A stretch of 64,000 nt of DNA from DASPWW01 sp963841715. GTDB lineage: Bacteria > Actinomycetota > Thermoleophilia > Solirubrobacterales > 70-9. Below the pieces are notes generated by a model. The model was not told the origin of the DNA, did not search any database, and worked only from the letters and a program-made list of their open reading frames with translations. How positions within the stretch are numbered: the stretch's first letter is position 1; every line of letters begins with the position of its first letter. The stretch is from positions 124,001 through 188,000 of the forward strand of contig CAWJDP010000002.1 in NCBI GenBank assembly GCA_963841715.1, read 5' to 3'. The position numbers and the translations under genes were made by a program. Below are positions 1 through 6,863 of the stretch, one piece after another.

Positions 1-107
1 ACCAGGTCGGCGGCGAGCTCGTCGAGCGCGAGCGCGGCCTCGAGGGCGGCGACGCCCCCGCCGGCGATCAGGAGCTTGAGCGGTTGCCCCTCAGCATCCG
101 CGGTCAA
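1..107 (-). CDS. SQR-like FAD-dependent oxidoreductase, N-terminal fragment
   Basis: Only the first 35 or so codons lie in the window. From a TTG at 107 the product reads into a Rossmann FAD-binding motif, LLIAGGGVAALEAAL, as in the flavoproteins at 11449-12855 and 29521-30729. The TTG overlaps the TGA of the upstream GltD-like gene in a TTGA arrangement, so the gene is probably the fifth member of the POR operon. These proteins belong broadly to the pyridine nucleotide-disulphide/SQR-like oxidoreductases. The substrate is unknown and the C-terminal part is outside the window. The family call is fairly firm for such a short piece; the start codon is inferred from the overlap. Confidence 0.7.
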   Translation of the reverse strand, partial: MTADAEGQPLKLLIAGGGVAALEAALALDELAADL

Positions 108-1738
108 ACCCGCTCCGGGACCATCTCGATCGCCCCGCTCGGACACTCCGCGACGCAGAGGCCGCATCCCTTGCAGAAGTCGAGGTCGATCTCGTAGAGC
201 TCGCCCGGCTCGCCGAGCTTGATCACCGCGTTGTCCGGGCACACCCCGTAGCAGTTGTCGCACGAGAAGCAGTTGCCGCACGACAGGCAGCGACGCGCCT
301 CGTAGAGCGCGTTCGCCGGATCGAGGCCCCCGGCGACCTCTTCGAAGGTCGAGCGCCGGCGCGCGAGCTCGAGCTGCGGCTGCACGGTCCGGGGCGCGTC
401 CGAGTAGTACCAGGTGTTGAGGTTCTCGAAGCTCGCAAGCTCGTGCTTCGGCGGCGGCTCGTATCGCGCCCCGCGCAGCCACCCGTCGACATTGCGGGCC
501 GCCTTCTTGCCGTGGCCAACGCCGACGGTGACGCTGCGCTCATCGGGCACCATGTCGCCCCCGGCGAAGATCCCCTCGTGCCCGGTCATCATCTCGGGCC
601 CGACCTCGACGACGCCGTCCGAGATCTCAACCCCCGGCACCCCGTCGAGCAGCCCGAGGTCCGTCTCCTGGCCGAGCGCGAGGACGAGCGAGTCGGCCTC
701 GAGCTGCTCGGTCTCACCGGTCGGCTGCGGGAACCCGGACTCGTCGAGCTCCATGCGCTCGATCAAGAGCTTCCCCTCCTCGGCCTGCTTCACCGTCGAG
801 AGCCAGCGCATCATCACGCCCTCCTCCTCGGCCTCCTCGACCTCGAAGTCGTGCGCCGGCATGCGCTCGCGCGTTCGCCGATAGACGACCGTGGCGTCGG
901 TGGCGCCGAGGCGCTTCGCCGTGCGCGCCGCGTCCATCGCCGTGTTGCCGCCGCCGTACACGACCACGCGCCGGCCGAGCAGCGGGCGCTCCTCGCCCTC
1001 CATCTGATGGAGCATCGAGACCGCGTCGAGTACCCGTGCCGCGTCGGCGGCGGGGATCTCGACCCGTTTGCCGCGCTGTGCGCCGACGGCCAGGAACGCG
1101 GCGTCGAAGCCGCCCTCGCGCATGCTGTCGAGCACGTTCTCGACCTTGCGGTTGAGCTCCAGGGTCACACCCATGTCGACGATCCGCTGCACCTCCGCGT
1201 CGAGGATGTCGCGGGGGAGCCGGTACTTGGGGATCCCGAAGCGCATCATTCCCCCGGTCATCGGGCCGGCCTCGTGGATCGTGACCTCGTGGCCGAGCAG
1301 GCGCAGGTGGTAGGCGGCCGAGAGCCCGGACGGCCCGGCGCCGACGACGAGCACCCTCTTGCCGGTCGGCTCGGCTCCGGACTCGACCGTCCACCCGTTC
1401 TCGATCGCCTCGTCGCCGAGGAAGCGCTCGACCGAGTTGATCCCCACGGCCTCGTCGAGCTGGCCGCGGTTGCACGACGTCTCGCACGGGTGGTAGCAGA
1501 CCCGCCCCATGATCGCCGGGAACGGGTTCTCCTCCATGATCTTGCGCCACGCGCGCTCGTAGCCCTCGCCGCCCTCCTCGGCCTGGTACAGCCACGCCTG
1601 GATGTTCTCCCCGGCGGGACAGGCGTGATTGCAGGGGGGCATGCGGTCGGTGTAGACGGCTCGCTCGGTGCGCCAGCTCCCGGTCTTGTTCGCGAGGCTC
1701 GAGCCGACGTCGAGCGTGATCGCGAAGGGCTTGTCCAT
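104..1738 (-). CDS. GltD-like FAD/NAD(P)H oxidoreductase with C-terminal ferredoxin domain
   Basis: The 544-residue protein is likely to move electrons between NAD(P)H and the ferredoxin clusters of the adjacent POR. The N-terminal GltD-type Fe-S domain has cysteines in CNHACPAG and GRVCYHPCETSCNRG. An FAD Rossmann motif follows (GAGPSGLSAAYHL), then an NAD(P) motif (VVYGGGNTAMDAA). The C-terminal 80 residues hold CLSCGNCFSCDNCYGVCP and CKGCGLCVAECPSGAI, enough cysteines for two [4Fe-4S] clusters. That domain resembles PorD, which is absent as a separate gene here, so this may be a PorD fusion. Its ATG overlaps the porB stop by one base, indicating translational coupling. Confidence 0.88.
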   Translation of the reverse strand: MDKPFAITLDVGSSLANKTGSWRTERAVYTDRMPPCNHACPAGENIQAWLYQAEEGGEGYERAWRKIMEENPFPAIMGRVCYHPCETSCNRGQLDEAVGINSVERFLGDEAIENGWTVESGAEPTGKRVLVVGAGPSGLSAAYHLRLLGHEVTIHEAGPMTGGMMRFGIPKYRLPRDILDAEVQRIVDMGVTLELNRKVENVLDSMREGGFDAAFLAVGAQRGKRVEIPAADAARVLDAVSMLHQMEGEERPLLGRRVVVYGGGNTAMDAARTAKRLGATDATVVYRRTRERMPAHDFEVEEAEEEGVMMRWLSTVKQAEEGKLLIERMELDESGFPQPTGETEQLEADSLVLALGQETDLGLLDGVPGVEISDGVVEVGPEMMTGHEGIFAGGDMVPDERSVTVGVGHGKKAARNVDGWLRGARYEPPPKHELASFENLNTWYYSDAPRTVQPQLELARRRSTFEEVAGGLDPANALYEARRCLSCGNCFSCDNCYGVCPDNAVIKLGEPGELYEIDLDFCKGCGLCVAECPSGAIEMVPERV

Positions 1739-2820
1739 CAGGCGCTCGCCTCGCTCGCGTCTTTGGGAACCCGCGGGTCGCGGTAGGCGACGTCGGTCGC
1801 CTTGCCGGGCAGGTCGGCGACATCCTCGGGGTCGGGCAGCAGGTCGAAGCGGCGGATGTTGCGATCGGCGATCGCCTGGATGCGCTCGATCACCCCGGCG
1901 TAATGCGGGTCCTTGAACAGGTGGGCGAAGCGCCGCTGAAGCTTCAGGTACTCGTCGACTGGGACCGGGCGGCGAATCTTCGACACGCTCGTCACCTCGC
2001 CGTCCTCGGCCGCGAAGACGGGGAACAGCCCGGTCTCCTTGACGAGGCGCGCGATCCTGATCGTGTCACTCGGTGCCGCGCCCCAGCCGAGCGGGCAGGG
2101 GACGAAGACGTGCAGATAGCGGGCGCCGCGGAGCTCCATCGCGCGCTCGACCTTGCGCTCGATGTCGCGCGGTTCGGCGACCGTCGCGGTGGCGACGTAC
2201 GGGATCTCGTGCGCCATCGCGATCATCGGCGCATTCTTGCCCTGGCCGAATACGTTGCCCGGTTCCTCTCCGACGGGCTTCGTGTTCGCCGTCCGCGCGC
2301 CGGGCGGCGTCGCGCCCGAGCGCTGCACGCCCGTGTTCATGTACGCCTCGTTGTCGTAACAGATGTAGAGAACGTCGTCGTTGCGCTCGAACATCCCGGA
2401 CAGGCAGGCGAGCCCGATGTCCACCGTGCCGCCGTCTCCGCCCTGGCCGACGACGCGGACGTCGTCGCGGCCCTTGGCCTTGAGCGCGGCGGCGATCCCG
2501 CTCGCGACCGCGGGCGCGTTGCCGAACAGCGAGTGGATCCACGGGAGCTGCCACGAGGACTCCGGGAACGGGGTCGAGAACACCTCGAGGCAGCCGGTCG
2601 CGTTCGCGGCGACCATGCTCCCGTCCGTGGCGCGCATCGCCGCGTCGAGCGCGTAGCGCGCGCCGAGCGCCTCGCCGCAGCCCTGGCAGGCGCGGTGCCC
2701 GCAGGTGATCGTGTTCGAGCGCTCCATCTGCGCCTGGACCGAACGCTCCTCCGGCGGCAGCAGCCGGTTGCCGGTGACGTAGGTCCCGACCTGGTAGAGC
2801 TTCAGCTGTTGCCTCGGCAT
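1738..2820 (-). CDS. porB: pyruvate:ferredoxin oxidoreductase, beta (TPP) subunit
   Basis: The 360-residue TPP-binding subunit of POR oxidatively decarboxylates pyruvate to acetyl-CoA and reduces ferredoxin, or works in reverse. Visible features are GHRACQGCGEALG near residue 35, with cluster-ligand-type cysteines, and the TPP/Mg motif GDGGTVDIG followed by YDNEAYMNTGVQRS. The frame is open further upstream to 3213, but homology begins at MPRQQLKLYQVG. The ATG at 2820 gives a normal length and sits 12 bases after porA. Substrate is inferred from resemblance to archaeal-type PorB; another 2-oxoacid cannot be excluded from sequence alone. Confidence 0.9.
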   Translation of the reverse strand: MPRQQLKLYQVGTYVTGNRLLPPEERSVQAQMERSNTITCGHRACQGCGEALGARYALDAAMRATDGSMVAANATGCLEVFSTPFPESSWQLPWIHSLFGNAPAVASGIAAALKAKGRDDVRVVGQGGDGGTVDIGLACLSGMFERNDDVLYICYDNEAYMNTGVQRSGATPPGARTANTKPVGEEPGNVFGQGKNAPMIAMAHEIPYVATATVAEPRDIERKVERAMELRGARYLHVFVPCPLGWGAAPSDTIRIARLVKETGLFPVFAAEDGEVTSVSKIRRPVPVDEYLKLQRRFAHLFKDPHYAGVIERIQAIADRNIRRFDLLPDPEDVADLPGKATDVAYRDPRVPKDASEASA

Positions 2821-2831
2821 CGTGCCTCCAC

Positions 2832-4091
2832 TCAGTGTGATTGCGCGGCGACGATTCCGATGTCGCGGAGGATGTTCTCCGCATGGGGGCCGGTGCGCCC
2901 CGGCTCGGCCATGCGCGCGAGCTCGCGTCCGACGAGCTCGCGGTCGAGGTCGAGGAAGTGCAGTGGGCCCGGCTCGATGCGCTCGGCGAGGATGTCGTCG
3001 AACAGGCCTCGCAGCGACTTCTTCGTGATCGGGCGCCCGCCGAGCCCGGCGACGACGTCGTAGACGCTCGACGGCAGCCCCGAGAGCGCGAGGCGCACGT
3101 TCTGGCCGACGATCCCGCCGGCGCCGACCGCGAACGCCTTCTCGATCACGACGATCCGGGTCGCGTTCTCGAGCGCCGCGCGGATCTCCTCGAGTGGGTA
3201 TGGACGGAAGCACTTGACGGCGATCGCGCCGATGCTCGTTCCCTCGTCGCGCATCTCATCGATCACGTCCTCGATCGTGCCGAGCACCGAGCCGAGCGCG
3301 ACGACGACCGTCTCCGCGCCCTCGGCGCGGTAGCTGCGGACGAGGCCCCCGGACGGACGCCCGAACGAGCGCTCGAACTCATCCGCAATCTCGGGGATCG
3401 CGTCCAACGCCAGCATCTGCTTCGCGTGCATCAGGTACTTGACCTCGAAGAACGCCTCGGGCCCGACCATCGCTCCGATCGTCACGGGCTCGGCGGGATC
3501 GAGGACCTGGCGCGGCTCGAAGCGCGGCAGATATGAGTCGACCAGCTCCTGCGTCGGCATGTCGACGCGCTCGTAGGCGTGCGTGAGGATGAACCCGTCC
3601 ATGCACACCATCACCGGGAGCGACAGCCGCTCGGCGAGCTTGAACGCCTGGATGTGGAGGTCGAGCGCCTCCTGGTTGGACTCGGCGTAGAGCTGGATCC
3701 AGCCCGAGTCGCGCTGCGACATCGAGTCGGAGTGGTCGTTCCAGATGTTGATCGGCGCGCCGATCGCGCGGTTGGCGAGCGTCATCACGATCGGCAGCCC
3801 GAGGCCCGAGGCGTTGTACAGCGCCTCGGCCATGTACAACAGCCCCTGGCTCGCCGTCGCCGTGTACGCGCGGGCACCGGTCGCCGAGGCGCCGATCGCG
3901 GCCGACATCGCCCCGAACTCCGACTCCGCCATCAGGTACTCGCACGGCGCGAGCTCGCCGGTTCGCACGAGGTCGGAGAGCCTCTCGACGATATGGGTCT
4001 GCGGCGAGATCGGGTACGCGCTCACGACTTCGGGACGGCAGAGGCCGACGGCGTCGGCGACTGCCTGGGAGCCCTCGATCTGCTCAAGCAT
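2832..4091 (-). CDS. porA: pyruvate:ferredoxin oxidoreductase, alpha subunit
   Basis: The 419-residue alpha subunit carries the pyrimidine-binding and transketolase C-terminal-like domains of POR. The N-terminus has the family motif SAYPISPQTHIVERLSDL, then a segment (ATASQGLLYMAEALYNASG) typical of PorA. The C-terminal domain includes VVVALGSVLGT and KCFRPYP. The ATG at 4091 overlaps the porG end by 8 bases. An in-frame TTG two codons upstream is possible but less likely. It sits between porG and porB in one minus-strand operon, so the subunits are co-translated. Confidence 0.92.
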   Translation of the reverse strand: MLEQIEGSQAVADAVGLCRPEVVSAYPISPQTHIVERLSDLVRTGELAPCEYLMAESEFGAMSAAIGASATGARAYTATASQGLLYMAEALYNASGLGLPIVMTLANRAIGAPINIWNDHSDSMSQRDSGWIQLYAESNQEALDLHIQAFKLAERLSLPVMVCMDGFILTHAYERVDMPTQELVDSYLPRFEPRQVLDPAEPVTIGAMVGPEAFFEVKYLMHAKQMLALDAIPEIADEFERSFGRPSGGLVRSYRAEGAETVVVALGSVLGTIEDVIDEMRDEGTSIGAIAVKCFRPYPLEEIRAALENATRIVVIEKAFAVGAGGIVGQNVRLALSGLPSSVYDVVAGLGGRPITKKSLRGLFDDILAERIEPGPLHFLDLDRELVGRELARMAEPGRTGPHAENILRDIGIVAAQSH

Positions 4092-4671
4092 GGGCAAACT
4101 CCTGGATCCGGCGCTCGACGAACGAGTGCGCCTCCCGCGCCGCGTCCACGTTCGCCTTCGCGACCTTCGGAGACAGCTTCTCGGCGATCGCCGCGGCGAG
4201 CGAGTCGAAGGAGACCGCGCCGGTGAGCGCCGCGAACCCTCCGAGAAGGATTGCGTTCGGAACCGGTCGGCCGAGATGCTCGCGGGCGAGCTCGGTCGCG
4301 CCGACCGTCATCGCGTGCTGCTCCCCGACTTCCTGCACGAGCTCGGCGAGCCCGAGCTGGTCGAAGCCGCGTGTCGAGTTGAGCAGTACGTAGCCGCCCT
4401 CGCGCAGGCCGCCGAACACGTCGACCTGGTGCAGCAGGGTCGGGTCCTGGATGATCAGCGCGTCGGGCTCGGACACGGGCTCCCGGGCCCGGATCGGCCC
4501 CTCGTCGATGCGACAGAACGAGACGACCGGTGCCCCCGTGCGCTCGGACCCGAAGGTCGGGAAGGCCTGCGCGTGACGACCTTCCATGAACGCCGCGATC
4601 GACAGCATCTCGGCGGCGGTCACAACCCCCTGACCGCCGCGACCGTGGATGCGTACCTGAAACATCTTCAC
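4084..4671 (-). CDS. porG: pyruvate:ferredoxin oxidoreductase, gamma subunit
   Basis: The 195-residue gamma subunit of POR is the first gene of the operon. It starts with the conserved RIHGRGGQGVVTAAEML motif, followed by PTFGSERTGAPV, both characteristic of the POR/KOR gamma fold. Two starts are possible: GTG at 4671, used here because an AGG lies about 8 bases upstream, and ATG at 4665. The 107-base gap to the divergent pitA gene should hold the operon promoter. Length is normal for PorG. No separate ferredoxin delta subunit gene is present; that role may be taken by the GltD-like protein at the operon end. Confidence 0.9.
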   Translation of the reverse strand: MKMFQVRIHGRGGQGVVTAAEMLSIAAFMEGRHAQAFPTFGSERTGAPVVSFCRIDEGPIRAREPVSEPDALIIQDPTLLHQVDVFGGLREGGYVLLNSTRGFDQLGLAELVQEVGEQHAMTVGATELAREHLGRPVPNAILLGGFAALTGAVSFDSLAAAIAEKLSPKVAKANVDAAREAHSFVERRIQEFAHA

Positions 4672-4765
4672 CAGTGTGACCTACGCGGTGCCCGGGCGGT
4701 ATCCGGGGAGAACCCGTTGTCGGCTTAGCGGGAAACCCGCAGGCGTCGACGGGTGGAGCTGCGCG

Positions 4766-4771
4766 TAGAGT
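4766..4771 (+). promoter_or_regulatory. -10-like hexamer of pitA, leaderless arrangement
   Basis: TAGAGT fits the actinobacterial TANNNT -10 pattern and ends 7 bases before the pitA ATG. There is no Shine-Dalgarno sequence between them. Transcription would start at or next to the start codon. No clear -35 box is visible. Inferred from sequence only. Confidence 0.4.
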
Positions 4772-4777
4772 CGGCCC

Positions 4778-5791
4778 ATGGACGTCGGCCTGGTGATCGC
4801 GATCCTGCTCGCGATCGCTTTTGCGGTCACTAACGGGCTCCACGATGCCTCGAACGCGATTGCGACGCTCGTCGCAACGCGCGCCGCGAGCCCGCTTCAG
4901 GCGATCGTTCTCGCCTCGATCTTCAACCTCCTCGGACCGCTGTTCATCGGCGCGGCCGTCGCCGACACGATCGGCGGGATCGTGACCGTCGCCCCGTCGT
5001 CGGCAGTCGAGGTGATCGGTGCCGGGCTCGCGGGAGCGGTCGCCTGGAACGTCCTCACGTGGGGACTTGGCCTGCCCTCGAGCTCGGGTCAGGCCCTCGT
5101 CGGCGGGCTCGTCGGCGCGGCACTGCTCGAGGGCGGGACCGGCGCCGTGCTGTGGGGAGGGTTCGACGGCCTGCGGCCGGTCGGAGTGCTCGGGACACTG
5201 GCCGCGCTCGCAATCTCGCCGCCGCTGGGCGCACTCGCGGCGCTGGCCGTGATCCGTGGCCTGCGGAGGCTGGCGCGCCGGGCGACACGGCGCTGGGGCT
5301 CGCCGGTGCGGGGCGCCCAGTGGACGACCGCGGCCGCGCTCGCGTTCAGCCACGGGGCGAACGACGCCCAGAAGTCGATCGGCGTGATCGCCGCGATGCT
5401 GCTCGCCGACGGTCGGATCGGGTCGCTCGGCGCCGCGCCGATATGGGCGAAGGTCGCGTGCGCGGTCGCGCTCACGGCGGGCACGGGGTTGGGCGGTTGG
5501 CGCATCATTCGGACCGTGGGCCGGCGCATCTACCGCATCCAGCCCGTCGAGGGCCTCGCGAGCCAGACCGCATCCGCCGGCGTGATCCTCGGCGCGTCGG
5601 TCGCCGGGGCGCCGACGTCGACGACCCAGGTCGTCGCGTCCTCGGTCGTCGGGATCGGATTGGGGCGAGGGCGGTTGCGCCACGTTCGCTGGCAGATCGT
5701 CCGCAACATGGGGTTCGCGTGGCTGATCACGCTTCCGGTTGCCGCCGCGCTCGCGGTCGTTGCTCTGCAGATCGTCTGGTGGCTGACGTGA
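4778..5791 (+). CDS. pitA: PiT-family inorganic phosphate transporter
   Basis: The 337-residue polytopic membrane protein is a low-affinity phosphate (metal-phosphate/H+) symporter. The duplicated PiT signature is clear: TNGLHDASNAIATLVATRA near residues 19-37 and FSHGANDAQKSIGVIA in the second half. Both contain the conserved GxxDxxNA or GANDxQK elements. About ten hydrophobic segments span the protein. The stop overlaps the GTG of a DUF47 gene (GTGA), the usual partner of bacterial PiT genes. The start is supported by the first transmembrane helix beginning at residue 4 and by a -10-like hexamer just upstream. Confidence 0.93.
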   Translation: MDVGLVIAILLAIAFAVTNGLHDASNAIATLVATRAASPLQAIVLASIFNLLGPLFIGAAVADTIGGIVTVAPSSAVEVIGAGLAGAVAWNVLTWGLGLPSSSGQALVGGLVGAALLEGGTGAVLWGGFDGLRPVGVLGTLAALAISPPLGALAALAVIRGLRRLARRATRRWGSPVRGAQWTTAAALAFSHGANDAQKSIGVIAAMLLADGRIGSLGAAPIWAKVACAVALTAGTGLGGWRIIRTVGRRIYRIQPVEGLASQTASAGVILGASVAGAPTSTTQVVASSVVGIGLGRGRLRHVRWQIVRNMGFAWLITLPVAAALAVVALQIVWWLT

Positions 5792-6399
5792 AGCGGCAGC
5801 GCTGGTTCCTGCCCGAGACGCCGGATCTGCTCGGCGCGCTGCGGCGCCAGCTTGCGGTGACCGGGGAGGGGCTGGAGGAGTTCGCGTCCTGGGCGGGCGG
5901 CGATGCAAGTGCCGCCGATCGGCTGCGGGACACCGAGCATCGCGGGGACGCGGCGAAGCGGGAGCTTCTGAACGCGCTCCGCGATGCCTTCGTCACCCCG
6001 ATCGAGCCCGAGGACCTGTTCACCCTCTCGCGCGGGATCGACTGGCTGCTCGACTACGCGCGCGACCTCGTCAACGAGGCCGATGCGATGGCCTGCGAGC
6101 CGGACTCGGGAATCGCCGAGATGGCGGCGCTGCTCGTCGAAGCCGCGGTCCAGATCGACGCCGCCCTCGAGCGCCTCGGCTCGGACCCCGACGCGGCCAC
6201 GCGCGCGGCCGACGGCGCGATCGAGGCGGAGCGCAGGCTGGAGCGGGTCTACTACGCGGGGATGGCGGCGTTGCTGGAGGTCGAGGACGAGCGCGAGCGG
6301 ATCGCCCGGCGGGAGCTCTACCGACGCTGCGCGCGGATCGGCGAGACGGTGATCGACGTCGCCGAGCGGATCGCGTACGCGGTCGTCAAGGAGAGCTGA
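5788..6399 (+). CDS. DUF47/PhoU-like partner of the PiT transporter
   Basis: The 203-residue soluble helical protein belongs to the DUF47 (YkaA/Pit-accessory) family, related to PhoU. It starts at a GTG overlapping the pitA stop. Recognisable parts are an N-terminal FLPETPDLLGALRRQL, the HRGDAAKRELLNAL helix, and the TPIEPEDLFTLSRGIDWLLDYA segment typical of DUF47. The family usually sits beside PiT genes and is thought to modulate phosphate transport. No catalytic residues are known. The gene ends 12 bases before the convergent CBS gene. Confidence 0.88.
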   Translation: MKRQRWFLPETPDLLGALRRQLAVTGEGLEEFASWAGGDASAADRLRDTEHRGDAAKRELLNALRDAFVTPIEPEDLFTLSRGIDWLLDYARDLVNEADAMACEPDSGIAEMAALLVEAAVQIDAALERLGSDPDAATRAADGAIEAERRLERVYYAGMAALLEVEDERERIARRELYRRCARIGETVIDVAERIAYAVVKES

Positions 6400-6411
6400 G
6401 CGCGTTCGGCG

Positions 6412-6858
6412 TCACGCGCGCCCCCACGCGAGCACCCCGGCGATGTCGAGCGTCGAGAGCACGCCGACCGGTCGCTCGGTGCCCTGACCGACGACGACGA
6501 GGTGAGACAGCTCGCGCTCCGCCATCAGCTTGGCCGCGTGCGATAGGGAGTCATCGGGCTTCACGGTCACGAGCTCGGTCGCGGCGATCTCACCGGCCGT
6601 CCGTGTATCGAGGTCGCCTTCCGCTGCGTGCAGCAGGTCGAGGTCGCTGAAGATCCCCCAGGCGTGTCCGGCGTCATCGACGTCGGTCAGGACCACGCTG
6701 TGGACGTGGTTCTCCGACATCATCCTCGCGACCAGGCGCACCGGCGTGTCGGCGGCGCTGGTCATCACGCCGTGCCGCATCGCGTCGGACACGCAGGCGT
6801 TCTCGAACGCGGGTGCCAGGTAGCTCCCCTCGATGCTCGACATCCGGGGCTCGCTCAT
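6412..6858 (-). CDS. CBS-pair domain protein (HRP1-like)
   Basis: The 148-residue cytosolic protein consists almost only of two CBS motifs. The first spans VSDAMRHGVMTSAADTPVRL to FSDLDLLHAA; the second runs from TAGEIAATELVTVKPDDSLS to VGVLSTLDIAGVLA. CBS pairs usually bind adenine nucleotides. Size and layout match mycobacterial HRP1 (Rv2626c), a hypoxia-induced DosR-regulon protein. Three consecutive ATGs begin at 6864. The one at 6858 is chosen because AGGAGG then lies 9 bases upstream. That site overlaps the end of ppsA, so the two are probably one transcript. A clear paralogue is at 47490-47930. Confidence 0.85.
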   Translation of the reverse strand: MSEPRMSSIEGSYLAPAFENACVSDAMRHGVMTSAADTPVRLVARMMSENHVHSVVLTDVDDAGHAWGIFSDLDLLHAAEGDLDTRTAGEIAATELVTVKPDDSLSHAAKLMAERELSHLVVVGQGTERPVGVLSTLDIAGVLAWGRA

Positions 6859-6863
6859 CATCA

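Noticed and set aside
4022..5908. A 628-codon minus-strand open frame across porG and pitA
   Set aside because: Covers real genes on both strands and has an Arg/Pro-rich composition with no domain.
6400..6419. Inverted repeat GCGCGT-ACGCGC between the DUF47 and CBS genes as a terminator
   Set aside because: Short stem, 8-base loop, and it overlaps the CBS coding end; too weak to list.
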